Of a stretch of 28,281 bases of DNA, positions 1 to 6,991 are shown in pieces. Within the stretch, counting starts at the first letter, position 1. Each line of letters begins with the position of its first letter. The position numbers and the translations under genes were made by a program. This stretch comes from Candidatus Nanohaloarchaea archaeon (lineage in GTDB: Archaea; EX4484-52; DAOVKX01), in assembly GCA_030631505.1 (NCBI GenBank), contig DAOVKX010000003.1, positions 1-28,281 on the forward strand. Direction: 5' to 3'. The notes under the pieces are model-generated. The model was not told where the DNA came from, ran no database searches, and saw nothing but the letters and a program-made list of their open reading frames with translations.

Positions 1-378
1 ACATATGGTTGGGCGCTTCTGGCAATAGTGGTTGTAGCGGCAGTTCTGTGGAGGATGGGAATCTTCGGTGGAACCTGCGGAACAAACATAGGCAATCAAC
101 CTGGCGCACAGATTACTTTGGCAGACATAAAAGTTGCTGCAGACGGGACTGTTAGCGGAGTTATAAAAAACGGAGCAGGAGAACAAATAACAATTAACGG
201 AACTTCGGCTGATACCACAATATCTGTTGGTGGAACTACTTTGATTACTGATTTAGCAACTGTAACTGCAGGTACTGCAGGAGACTGCTATACTGATTTG
301 ACTGTTACAGTGAATTACCAAACAGCCAGTCAGATGCAACATGCTTTGCCAATCAAAGTAAGCGGCGCTTATGAATAA
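1..378 (+). CDS. Type IV pilin-like protein, 5' end cut by the window
   Basis: The frame is open from base 1 to a TAA at 376-378. The visible part begins T-Y-G-W-A-L-L-A-I-V-V-V-A-A-V-L-W, which matches the hydrophobic N-terminal helix after the processing site of archaeal pilin-like proteins (family pattern: ...A-L-E-[YF]-L-[LM]-T-Y-G-W-A-[IL]-L). A roughly 95-residue beta-rich domain, high in Thr, Gly and Val, follows. It has three cysteines, Cys25 and Cys44-like positions among them, that could form a disulfide outside the cell. The GTG at 28 is not the real start, because it lies inside the signal helix. The convergent neighbour at 399-1274 is a prepilin peptidase, which fits a pilus or adhesin locus. 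The class is likely; the exact role (pilus subunit or adhesin) is unknown. Confidence 0.7.
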   Translation, partial: TYGWALLAIVVVAAVLWRMGIFGGTCGTNIGNQPGAQITLADIKVAADGTVSGVIKNGAGEQITINGTSADTTISVGGTTLITDLATVTAGTAGDCYTDLTVTVNYQTASQMQHALPIKVSGAYE

Positions 379-398
379 GTTCAGGGTAATCTGCTGGC

Positions 399-1274
399 TT
401 AAAGCAGGTTTAGTATTAGATAGGATAATAAATCGCCGCAAAACCATGTAGCCAGAATCGCGAGGAAAAATGTCGGCACAAATCTTATTCCTTCCTTTAT
501 CCAGATTTCTTTCTTTATTTTCTGTATATGTTTAATCTGTTCAGGTTCAAGGCCTACCCAGAGTTTGTCAGAAAGAACTGCATTTCTGAGTTTTACTTTT
601 TCTGCCAGAACGTCGCCATTTCTTAAATCTTTTGTTTTTATTTTTTTCCGGAAGCCGACATTATCCAGCACTTTTGCAAAGCGGTAGAGAAAAAATAACG
701 ATGCAATCAGTGGAATGTATAATAATATCATGTTTGTGTTCAGGTCGATTTTAAGATAAAGGGCAATTGCATAGGAACACAACAGGTATACAAAAAGTAT
801 TACAAGCAGGCGTCTGAAGTTTGATTTGATGTCTTTTAAAAACTGAGGGAACATTTCAGGTTTGCCAAGGGACACAATCAGTGCATAAACCAATGCATAG
901 ATCCCGCCCACGACAAATGTGTTTATTAGCAGAGTTAGTGGGAATATTTGAGAACTCATTCCTGAAATGTTAAACATATGTAGTGGTTGAGGCATCAGGA
1001 ACCCGACACCCCCGAGTACAAAAACATCTGCCTCACCCCACTGGCCTGCATAATAAAGTATGTATCCAAACCCCAAAAAGAGAATACCTATGCCTGCGGA
1101 CTGTAAAAGCCCGGACCATGTTCCGGTTATAAGCGAATGGATAAAATGAAGGACCAATCCCGAGCCAATCATAAAATAAGGTATCTCATCAGGAACTTCT
1201 GTTGTTTTTAAATCAATCCAGCCAGCAAGCGCTGTTCCGGAAAGAGCTATTGTTAAAAGCAGCCAGTCAAACAT
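399..1274 (-). CDS. Prepilin peptidase, A24 family (archaeal TFPP-like)
   Basis: This is a polytopic membrane aspartic protease that would cleave the signal of class III (type IV pilin-like) preproteins. The two catalytic aspartates can be placed. The first is in W-I-D-L-K-T-T-E-V-P-D near residue 21, the classic D-x-x-T-x-x-[VI]-P context. The second is in G-E-A-D near residue 82, the G-x-x-D motif of the family. About seven hydrophobic segments are visible. A cytosolic region at about residues 205-255 is rich in Lys and Arg. The 291-aa length fits the longer archaeal members. It starts at ATG 1274 with a TATA box (TATAAATA, 1297-1304) 26 bases upstream, so the mRNA is probably leaderless. 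It converges with the pilin-like gene, a plausible substrate. Confidence 0.85.
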   Translation of the reverse strand: MFDWLLLTIALSGTALAGWIDLKTTEVPDEIPYFMIGSGLVLHFIHSLITGTWSGLLQSAGIGILFLGFGYILYYAGQWGEADVFVLGGVGFLMPQPLHMFNISGMSSQIFPLTLLINTFVVGGIYALVYALIVSLGKPEMFPQFLKDIKSNFRRLLVILFVYLLCSYAIALYLKIDLNTNMILLYIPLIASLFFLYRFAKVLDNVGFRKKIKTKDLRNGDVLAEKVKLRNAVLSDKLWVGLEPEQIKHIQKIKKEIWIKEGIRFVPTFFLAILATWFCGDLLSYLILNLL

Positions 1275-1296
1275 ATCTCTAATTAATGAGGCATCC

Positions 1297-1304
1297 TATA
1301 AATA
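1297..1304 (-). promoter_or_regulatory. TATA box of the prepilin peptidase gene
   Basis: TATAAATA is centred 26 bases upstream of the ATG at 1274 on the minus strand, the spacing expected for a leaderless archaeal transcript. Confidence 0.6.
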
Positions 1305-1308
1305 TTTT

Positions 1309-1361
1309 GGATAAGCATCTATGCAGAGAGTTAGCTCCAAAGCGATACTGTTTGCTTATCC
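1309..1361. repeat. 9-bp perfect inverted repeat with a 35-nt loop
   Basis: GGATAAGCA (1309-1317) is the exact reverse complement of TGCTTATCC (1353-1361). A shorter pair, ATGCA/TGCAT (1374-1378 and 1388-1392), follows. It lies in the 215-bp gap between two divergent genes, next to a TATA-like GCTATAAAT. It could be a structured small RNA or a regulator site. There is no open reading frame here. Confidence 0.45.
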
Positions 1362-1434
1362 TTATAGCTATAAATGCAAAGAGTACGTGCATTGCCAGCC
1401 CGCTGATGAGGTGGGAGTTATACATACTTTAATC

Positions 1435-1482
1435 ATTTGTATTATGACAAAACAGTAACAAACTTATTGTTTTAATACAAAT
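1435..1482. promoter_or_regulatory. 10-bp inverted repeat over the nuclease promoter
   Basis: ATTTGTATTA (1435-1444) and TAATACAAAT (1473-1482) are exact reverse complements separated by 28 bp. The second arm ends 7 bases before the ATG at 1490, where a bound dimer or tetramer would block transcription. The half-site core TGTATTA also appears in the palindrome upstream of the fic gene (22250-22262) and in its second copy near 26088. Confidence 0.5.
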
Positions 1483-1489
1483 TAATTTT

Positions 1490-2098
1490 ATGTTCGGAAA
1501 TGATGGTAAATTAATTGAGGATTATATAAGAACTACTTTCAAACTTAGACAAATGAACTCAAGAAGGCGTTCTATAAAACCGGACATCTTTGATGATAAA
1601 AAACGCATAGTCGGGGAAATCAAATCAGTAAAAGAAGTGCTTTCTGACCAAAATGTTGTTGTATACACAGACCAGATTAATCGGTATAAAGAACTCACTC
1701 GTGAACTAAATAATGGTTCAATCAATAAATACAATATTTCTGGTTTAAAAACCCCGTTATTTTCTCTTTATTATTTTTTTGTATTTTACAACGAGAAACC
1801 ACTATGTTTGGAATTAGAAACATTTATTCTGGGAGAAAAAGAAATCTCCGAATTACTTCAAACAAAAGAAATCAAAAAAACATGCTGGGCTTTAAGTGAA
1901 AAATTCAACAAGAGAGTTAGAAACATAAGAGACGAAAACCAAACACAGTTATATCCTATTGAAAATCAGGAAGAAACCCTCAAAAGGATTCTTGAAAAAA
2001 ACAAAAGAGGAAGTTACATAAGAATTAGGAAGAGTGAACTGGTTGCATTATGCCCGGAAAATTTACAGTATGCCGATAGATTACTGATAACCGGATGA
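1490..2098 (+). CDS. PD-(D/E)XK nuclease-like protein
   Basis: I do not recognise the exact family. A PD-(D/E)XK-type active site can be read near the N-terminus: K-P-D32 followed ten residues later by G-E43-I-K45, with an upstream E10 in an N-terminal helix. This is the usual order (E, PD, E-x-K) for restriction-endonuclease-fold enzymes. The rest of the 202 residues is charged and probably alpha/beta, with a basic C-terminal third (K-N-K-R-G-S-Y-I-R-I-R-K). No methyltransferase or helicase gene is adjacent, so this is an orphan nuclease rather than a complete restriction system. The gene is more A/T-rich than the core genes around it and has a 10-bp inverted repeat at its promoter. An alternative is a non-nuclease member of the fold. 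Confidence 0.55.
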   Translation: MFGNDGKLIEDYIRTTFKLRQMNSRRRSIKPDIFDDKKRIVGEIKSVKEVLSDQNVVVYTDQINRYKELTRELNNGSINKYNISGLKTPLFSLYYFFVFYNEKPLCLELETFILGEKEISELLQTKEIKKTCWALSEKFNKRVRNIRDENQTQLYPIENQEETLKRILEKNKRGSYIRIRKSELVALCPENLQYADRLLITG

Positions 2099-2118
2099 AA
2101 TTTAATTATCTCAAAAAC

Positions 2119-2130
2119 TTTAAATTTATA
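2119..2130 (+). promoter_or_regulatory. TATA box of the DRG GTPase gene
   Basis: TTTAAATTTATA is centred about 28 bases upstream of the ATG at 2154. There is no Shine-Dalgarno between them, so the transcript is probably leaderless. Confidence 0.5.
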
Positions 2131-2153
2131 TTCTTAATGACAAATTAAATGTT

Positions 2154-3227
2154 ATGGCAACTTTTGATGAGAAGATAAAAGAGATTGAAGATGAAATCCA
2201 GAAGACTCCAAAGAATAAAGGCACAGAAGGGCATTTGGGGCTGCTAAAGGCAAAACTTGCACGGCTCAAAGAGCAACAAGAAGTGTCTGCGGCCAAGAGC
2301 GGAGCGCCGGGCTTGGGTTATGGATTAAAAAAGGCAGGGGATGCAACTGTTGTTCTCGTGGGATACCCTTCTGTAGGTAAATCAACTTTATTGAACCAGT
2401 TAACTAATGCAGAATCCAAAATTGGTGCATATGAGTTTACAACATTGAATGTAATCCCTGGTGTTATGGATTACAATAATCTTAAAATACAGGTATGGGA
2501 TGTTCCTGGTTTAATCAAAGGTGCATCAAAAGGAAAAGGACGCGGCAAAGAAGTTTTGTCTGTGGTCCGCTCTGCAGACCTGATTTTGATTATGTGTGAT
2601 GTTAATCACCTGAAACAAGCTGATATAATAAAACAGGAGTTGTACAATTCAGGGATTAGGCTCAATAAAGAGCCTCCAGAAATTTATATTAAGAAAAAAT
2701 CAAGTGGAGGAATAACAATTAATTCTACTTTAAAACTTGATTTAAGTGAAAACTTAATCAAAAATGTTTTAAGAGAGTATGGTTTTTCAAATTGCGATGT
2801 TCTAATCAAAGAAAATCCAGATTTAGAAAGATTGATAGATGCTATGTTAGGGACACGGGTTTACATGCATATGCTGGTTGTTTTGAATAAGATTGATATG
2901 TCCAAGGAAACGCCAAAAATAAATGAAGATTTTGTAGCAATCTCCGCTAAAAATAAAGAAAACGTTGAGGAATTAAAAAGAAGAATTTTTGAAAAACTCA
3001 ATTTGATAAGAATTTATACAAAGCCCCTGGGGAAAGAAGTGAATTTCAATGAGCCGATGATTATGAAAAAAGGCACAACTGTAAGTGATTTTGCGGAAAA
3101 AATACACAAGGACATCAAAAAAGAACTCAGGTACTCTCTTGTCTGGGGCACTTCTGTCAAATTTCCCGGCCAGAGAGTAAGCTTGAAACATGTACTGCAT
3201 GATGGAGATGTTATCCAACTGCATTAA
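2154..3227 (+). CDS. DRG-type (OBG family) GTP-binding protein with TGS domain
   Basis: This translation-associated GTPase resembles eukaryotic DRG1/DRG2 and archaeal homologues. An N-terminal coiled/HTH segment (about residues 1-60) with Lys- and Glu-rich helices is followed by the G domain: Walker A G-Y-P-S-V-G-K-S-T (about 70-78), the G2 region with T-T-L-N-V-I-P-G, G3 D-V-P-G, and G4 N-K-I-D. A TGS domain occupies about residues 285-357 (Y-T-K-P-L-G ... G-T-T-V-S-D-F-A-E-K-I-H ... V-S-L-K-H-V-L-H-D-G-D-V-I-Q-L-H). The 357-aa length is normal. A second, diverged copy of the last 12 codons plus stop sits at 3941-3979. The present 3' end therefore appears to have been supplied by an inserted element, leaving the reading frame intact. 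Confidence 0.92.
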   Translation: MATFDEKIKEIEDEIQKTPKNKGTEGHLGLLKAKLARLKEQQEVSAAKSGAPGLGYGLKKAGDATVVLVGYPSVGKSTLLNQLTNAESKIGAYEFTTLNVIPGVMDYNNLKIQVWDVPGLIKGASKGKGRGKEVLSVVRSADLILIMCDVNHLKQADIIKQELYNSGIRLNKEPPEIYIKKKSSGGITINSTLKLDLSENLIKNVLREYGFSNCDVLIKENPDLERLIDAMLGTRVYMHMLVVLNKIDMSKETPKINEDFVAISAKNKENVEELKRRIFEKLNLIRIYTKPLGKEVNFNEPMIMKKGTTVSDFAEKIHKDIKKELRYSLVWGTSVKFPGQRVSLKHVLHDGDVIQLH

Positions 3228-3875
3228 TTAGAAAAATGAACTAAATTTTTTTATCCCAGCTCTAATAGCATTCCAAAAGTTACATATTTCTTCTTCAAGT
3301 TCTTCATTAGATACCCCTTCTTTATGATACCCCATTATTCTTGCTTCGTTTACATATGTGACTGCAGTTATATCAAAGTGCTTTTCCACGTCTTTTTTAA
3401 TTAAACCCATACAATCAAAATATTGTGTATCAAAATAATATTGAACACCAGGTTTAATAAAATGTCTATTATATTGACCAACATTAGAGTAATATACGGG
3501 TCCGATATATGGAAATTCTTTTCCATATAAGAAGTTCCATATCTCTTTGAGATTTATCTGTGTATCCCTACCATTATCGTTTAGATTATATAGGAATACA
3601 CCAAACCGTGTACTGGGTGAAATTTTTTCAACGTTATGTCTTATCTTTGCTCCGATTGTTTTTGTTAGTTCTACACCTTTTAAATAAAGGTTCTCCGTGA
3701 TAAAATAATCTACGTAAGGCTTATCTCTAACATTAAGCTCAGCAAAATTTGCAGTTTTGTTAACCTCAGGGTGACCTCTACAACATTCATATGTTTGAAT
3801 GAATGGAAAGTTGTTTAAAGAAGTAATCACATCATATATTTCCATATCGTCTATGGTTTCTGGATTTTTTCCCAT
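3228..3875 (-). CDS. Uncharacterised 215-aa protein carried in the DRG 3'-end insertion
   Basis: Family not recognised. It is a soluble, aromatic-rich protein. A short motif, Y-E-C-C-R-G-H-P (about residues 29-36), resembles the S-C-x-G-H motif seen in several small metal-binding families. Later segments include Y-I-G-P-V-Y-Y-S and Y-F-D-T-Q-Y-F-D-C. No membrane segment, signal peptide or recognisable recombinase signature is visible. Its TAA is directly adjacent to the DRG TAA, tail to tail. Upstream of the ATG is an A/T-rich stretch, then the displaced DRG terminus. The gene is A/T-rich compared with DRG. As the only gene in the insert, it may be the cargo or may encode the function that moves it; neither is shown. 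Confidence 0.65.
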   Translation of the reverse strand: MGKNPETIDDMEIYDVITSLNNFPFIQTYECCRGHPEVNKTANFAELNVRDKPYVDYFITENLYLKGVELTKTIGAKIRHNVEKISPSTRFGVFLYNLNDNGRDTQINLKEIWNFLYGKEFPYIGPVYYSNVGQYNRHFIKPGVQYYFDTQYFDCMGLIKKDVEKHFDITAVTYVNEARIMGYHKEGVSNEELEEEICNFWNAIRAGIKKFSSFF

Positions 3876-3940
3876 ATCTATAATAATTGGCGATTAATTT
3901 TTAAAATCTTTGTTCAATAATGAATCAATGATTAATTTAA

Positions 3941-3979
3941 CATATTTTATGCGACGAGAACGTTATCCAGTTGCATTAA
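3941..3979 (+). pseudogene. Displaced C-terminal end of the DRG GTPase gene (12 codons plus stop)
   Basis: Read in frame, this stretch encodes H-I-L-C-D-E-N-V-I-Q-L-H-stop. The intact DRG protein ends H-V-L-H-D-G-D-V-I-Q-L-H-stop. Eight of 12 residues match, and the last part is nearly identical in DNA. The codon before it is TAA and the upstream sequence no longer resembles the gene. It is therefore an isolated terminal fragment. Its TAA overlaps the stop of the minus-strand gene ending at 3976, as the original convergent arrangement of DRG with that gene would have had. Confidence 0.65.
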
Positions 3980-4407
3980 TTTTCTTCTTTCTTTTTCTTT
4001 CTTAGAACCTTTAAATTGGGCTTAAAGGTTTTTTCTTCACGCTTTTCAGTTTTAACAGCATGTCTGCGTGTTTCAACAAATCCTCTGATTAAAGAATATA
4101 GCAATCTGAATGGGAATAAAACGATTCTCCCGATGGTTTCGCAAAGTTTGATGAACATGTAACTAATGCTGTAAAGAAAATATGCCCCGACACCTATGAG
4201 CATGAAATACAGTATGGTTTTTAGGGTAATGTCAACCAGTCCAGGAGATATTAAATTCAAAGCAAGAGGGAAAATTGCAGAGAGTGTTGCTATTATGATG
4301 GCTTTTGTTACCAGTTTAATTGTTTTGTAGGCGAGAACAATGAATATCAGGAATAATACAAGTACAAGCGCGACAGTTTCGTTCTGAAGAATAAAAGATA
4401 ACGGCAT
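3976..4407 (-). CDS. Small membrane protein with basic C-terminal tail
   Basis: Family not recognised. The 143 residues have three strongly hydrophobic segments (about 8-28, 34-55 and 62-82), then an amphipathic stretch with a possible fourth segment. The tail is very basic (F-V-E-T-R-R-H-A-V-K-T-E-K-R ... V-L-R-K-K-K-K) and is probably cytoplasmic. A good Shine-Dalgarno (AGGGGTTA) precedes the ATG at 4407. It lies 15 bases downstream of the exported-protein gene at 4423-5106, so the two are most likely co-transcribed and may act together at the membrane. Confidence 0.7.
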   Translation of the reverse strand: MPLSFILQNETVALVLVLFLIFIVLAYKTIKLVTKAIIIATLSAIFPLALNLISPGLVDITLKTILYFMLIGVGAYFLYSISYMFIKLCETIGRIVLFPFRLLYSLIRGFVETRRHAVKTEKREEKTFKPNLKVLRKKKKEEN

Positions 4408-4422
4408 TTTAACCCCTGCAAA

Positions 4423-5106
4423 TTATTTGGTTATAGACGACATCAGCTGGGTTTTAATTGTTGCATTGCCTTTTAAGATAATTTTGTCGCTGTAAAGTTC
4501 AATGTTGCCCCTGAAATTATTTATCTCAATATTTCCTTCCTTTTTGTTTATTATGGTGTCCTCAACTTCACCGAAAATGTTGACTACTCCGCTTACTCCC
4601 TGCAGTTCAAATGACATTTTTGGAGTGTTGCGCAGTTTTATGAATTCATAGGTTAAACTATTTGTCTCCAAAGATGTTTTCTTTGGTTTTGTGATTACAT
4701 TACCGTTGAAAACAATTGAAAGCCCGCATCCTTTTAGCATTACCGAGTCAGCTAACACATAATCGCCAACATAATCGTTGACAATAACGGTATTCTGCGA
4801 TGAAGATGCGATTTGTAGGGATTCAACAAAAAAAGGTTCGTTTGGCTCAGAGTATTTTAGTCGTATTTCCTCAACAGGTTCCGGGAACATGCCTGAGATT
4901 GACTGCGGTTCTTTGAAAGTCAGCACAGCATCGAATTTGACTGTTTTTTCCTCGTTTGAAATTCTTGAAAGAATGAACCCTGTGGGGTCTTTTACAAATC
5001 CAGAATCTGGATCTACCCAGCTCTCCTGAATAGACAGCACACCCAGCCCGACAAACAGTACGACAGCGCCAACAAGAAAACTAAGCAGCATTTCTTTATT
5101 TGCCAT
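4423..5106 (-). CDS. Membrane-anchored exported beta-rich protein
   Basis: Family not recognised. Residues 7-26 (L-L-S-F-L-V-G-A-V-V-L-F-V-G-L-G-V-L-S-I) form one N-terminal transmembrane anchor. About 200 polar residues follow with alternating beta-strand character and many Asn, Thr, Val and Ile residues, ending in repeats such as G-N-I-E-I-N-N-F-R-G-N-I-E-L. The pattern suggests a beta-helix or beta-roll exposed outside the cell, loosely like OstA/LptA-type folds, but I cannot support homology. A TATA box (ATATAAATA, 5128-5136) lies 26 bases upstream of the ATG at 5106. It is the first gene of a two-gene operon with the membrane protein at 3976-4407, and is divergent from the DUF1512 gene. 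Confidence 0.65.
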   Translation of the reverse strand: MANKEMLLSFLVGAVVLFVGLGVLSIQESWVDPDSGFVKDPTGFILSRISNEEKTVKFDAVLTFKEPQSISGMFPEPVEEIRLKYSEPNEPFFVESLQIASSSQNTVIVNDYVGDYVLADSVMLKGCGLSIVFNGNVITKPKKTSLETNSLTYEFIKLRNTPKMSFELQGVSGVVNIFGEVEDTIINKKEGNIEINNFRGNIELYSDKIILKGNATIKTQLMSSITK

Positions 5107-5127
5107 GCCAAATTATTCGTTTTCCAG

Positions 5128-5136
5128 ATATAAATA
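5128..5136 (-). promoter_or_regulatory. TATA box of the 4423-5106 gene
   Basis: ATATAAATA is centred 26 bases upstream of the minus-strand ATG at 5106, implying a leaderless mRNA. Confidence 0.55.
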
Positions 5137-5209
5137 CTTTGGCTCTTCATAAGATATTTAAAGGTGTGTTGTAAAATATGTCAATAAGGATTTCTTAAAC
5201 GGTGATATC

Positions 5210-6388
5210 TTGTTTGGTGATAACAGTATTTTCGGAACGCTGATTTTTATACTCTTTATATTCTTTTATCCGAGGATAATGATGGCTCAGGTAGTGTGGG
5301 CTTTGGAAAGGGATTTACGGGAACTGGATGTAATGGCATCCAAAGGAAAACAACTGATATTCAAAAAAATATCAAAAAAGCCATCAAAGGAAATAGAAGG
5401 AAAAATAAATGAATTTATGGAATTTCATCTTCTTCCGCCGGTTTCTCTGGATCCTTCGGGCATTGTGGATAAGATACACAGTGTTTTCAAACATGCCGCG
5501 ACCCGGGAAAAACAGTTTGTGAATGAAATTGCGCCGCATTTTACAGAAGAACAGCAGAGCAACATTACTGCTGCGTTGATGCACACGAGCGGTATTCACC
5601 AGATATCGAAGATTATAAGGCATTATCTTGAGATGATAAGAAAATATAAAATGCTGCAACTGGCATTAATCCTGCAGATGCAGATTCCTCTGATTAAACA
5701 GGTTTCAAAAGCGCTTCTTGAATCTGTTGATGCGTTTACGAAAGAAGTGCCTATTGGGGATGGCATAGGTCCTTTGGTTATTGCGTCTATGATTCCTGCC
5801 AATGCGAAATTAACTGTATGCAAGGATGAGGAATTCGTTTATGCAAAAACAAAAGTAGAGGGCAGGACAGTTATACTTTCAAAAGCTTTTGGTCCCGGAA
5901 CCACTATTGGGTATCCGGGAAAATTCGTGCAGAAACTGGTAAAGAAAAACAAGATTAACAGGATTATTACAGTTGATGCAGCGCAGGGGCTTGAGGGTGA
6001 AAAAGCAGGGACAATAGCAGAAGGTGTTGGCGTTGGCACGCGGGGAAGTGAACTGGTGGCGTATCATGGCTTTCAGATAGAGGAAATTGCTGCAAAAAAG
6101 AATATAGTTCTTGATACAATTGCCATAAAAGAAATTTCCCAGACATCTCTTTATCCGATGCCAAAGGAAATCCTGAAGAGTCTGCCTGATGCAATAAGCG
6201 TTACGAAAAGAGCCATTAACCGGGCAGGGAAAAATGAGAAGATCCTTATTATGGGTTTTGGCAACACCTGTGGTGTTGGCAACAATGCAAAGGCGGCAAA
6301 GGAAGCAGAGGAAAAAATTAAAAAGCATATTAAGAAAAAAGAATCAGCAAAGAAAAAGCAAAAACGGAAAAAATACAAACTTTTTTAA
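5210..6388 (+). CDS. DUF1512 family archaeal membrane-associated protein
   Basis: This is a conserved archaeal protein of unknown function. The N-terminus (residues 8-26) is a single hydrophobic helix. A helical region (about 30-160) and a C-terminal alpha/beta domain follow, with family-like motifs: G-D-G-I-G-P-L-V (about 182-189), G-P-G-T-T-I-G-Y-P-G-K, D-A-A-Q-G-L-E-G-E-K-A-G and G-F-G-N-T-C-G-V-G-N-N. The tail is extremely basic. The start is TTG at 5210: GGTGAT, a perfect match to the archaeal anti-Shine-Dalgarno, lies three bases upstream, and later ATGs would remove the membrane helix. Its 392-aa length is normal. The glycine-rich C-terminal loops suggest nucleotide or phosphate binding, but no activity is known. 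Confidence 0.8.
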   Translation: MFGDNSIFGTLIFILFIFFYPRIMMAQVVWALERDLRELDVMASKGKQLIFKKISKKPSKEIEGKINEFMEFHLLPPVSLDPSGIVDKIHSVFKHAATREKQFVNEIAPHFTEEQQSNITAALMHTSGIHQISKIIRHYLEMIRKYKMLQLALILQMQIPLIKQVSKALLESVDAFTKEVPIGDGIGPLVIASMIPANAKLTVCKDEEFVYAKTKVEGRTVILSKAFGPGTTIGYPGKFVQKLVKKNKINRIITVDAAQGLEGEKAGTIAEGVGVGTRGSELVAYHGFQIEEIAAKKNIVLDTIAIKEISQTSLYPMPKEILKSLPDAISVTKRAINRAGKNEKILIMGFGNTCGVGNNAKAAKEAEEKIKKHIKKKESAKKKQKRKKYKLF

Positions 6389-6389
6389 A

Positions 6390-6399
6390 TTTATAAAAG
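6390..6399 (+). promoter_or_regulatory. TATA box of the dCMP deaminase gene
   Basis: TTTATAAAAG is centred 26 bases before the ATG at 6420 and begins two bases after the DUF1512 stop codon, so the deaminase has its own promoter and a leaderless transcript. Confidence 0.6.
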
Positions 6400-6419
6400 T
6401 TAATGTTTAAGAGTTCTGT

Positions 6420-6956
6420 ATGACAGAAAAAAGACCTAACAAAGATGAATATTATTTAAATATTGCAAAAGAAGTTGCAGAAAGGTCAACATGTTTTAGA
6501 GCTGTTTTTGGCTCTATCATTGTTCGCGATGACCAGATTGTCGCCACGGGCTATAATGGAGCTCCCAGGAAAGTAAGAGATTGTTTTGAAAGAGGAAATT
6601 GCTTAAAAGATAAATTAAAAATCCCATCAGGACAGGGATATGAACTTTGCCGTTCAGTGCATGCAGAACAAAATGCAATTATAAATTCAGCAAGAGCAGG
6701 AGTAAGTTTGATTGGCGGCGATATGTATCTCTGGGGCTCAGACAGGAACGGCAACCAGATTGATGCAGTACCCTGCTTTATTTGTAAAAAAATGATTATA
6801 AACTCCGGCCTGAAAAGATTCATTGGTGCTGTCAAAAACAGAGGTCATAAAGTCTTTGATATTTTGGATTGGATTAAAGATTGGCAGGAAAAAGACATTA
6901 TTGATGATGAGCATCAATATGGCAAGGGCCAAAGCACAGAAAAAATTAAAGAGTGA
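6420..6956 (+). CDS. Deoxycytidylate deaminase-like zinc enzyme
   Basis: It would deaminate dCMP to dUMP for thymidylate synthesis. The zinc site of the cytidine deaminase superfamily is complete: H-A-E (catalytic Glu) in V-H-A-E-Q-N-A-I-I at about residues 80-88, and P-C-F-I-C at about 119-123 supplying the two cysteine ligands. T-G-Y-N-G-A-P is typical of the dCMP deaminase (ComEB/DCTD) subgroup. Extra Cys residues (C-F-E-R-G-N-C) between the two halves are also usual for this subgroup, which often binds a second zinc. The 178-aa length is within range. L10e follows 35 bases downstream. Confidence 0.88.
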   Translation: MTEKRPNKDEYYLNIAKEVAERSTCFRAVFGSIIVRDDQIVATGYNGAPRKVRDCFERGNCLKDKLKIPSGQGYELCRSVHAEQNAIINSARAGVSLIGGDMYLWGSDRNGNQIDAVPCFICKKMIINSGLKRFIGAVKNRGHKVFDILDWIKDWQEKDIIDDEHQYGKGQSTEKIKE

Positions 6957-6991
6957 TTAAATATCGTTTATATTAATATGAAGTGATAAAA

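Larger units (their letters stand above)
3210..3981. mobile_element. Single-gene insertion at the 3' end of the DRG gene, bounded by duplicated gene termini
   Basis: The segment between the DRG stop codon (3225-3227) and 3979 carries one opposite-strand gene. It ends with a second copy of the DRG terminus. The two boundaries share GTTATCCA-nn-TGCATTAATT (3210-3229 and 3962-3981; 18 of 20 bases identical), and the homology extends in frame for 12 codons. This is the arrangement left by an element that integrates in a gene's 3' end and restores the frame with its own copy. No recognisable tyrosine or serine recombinase is present in the ~750 bp. It could alternatively be the product of a recombination or gene-conversion event between two DRG alleles. 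Confidence 0.55.

Noticed and set aside
1411..1440. CTGATGAG at 1412-1419 as a hammerhead ribozyme core or C/D-box RNA
   Set aside because: No GAAA segment or matching stems follow as a hammerhead requires, and a C-box needs a purine before TGATGA and a spaced D-box, neither of which is present.
6551..6835. Minus-strand ORFs over the dCMP deaminase and other core genes
   Set aside because: They are shadows of well-supported plus-strand genes with clear motifs and have no promoter or family features of their own.
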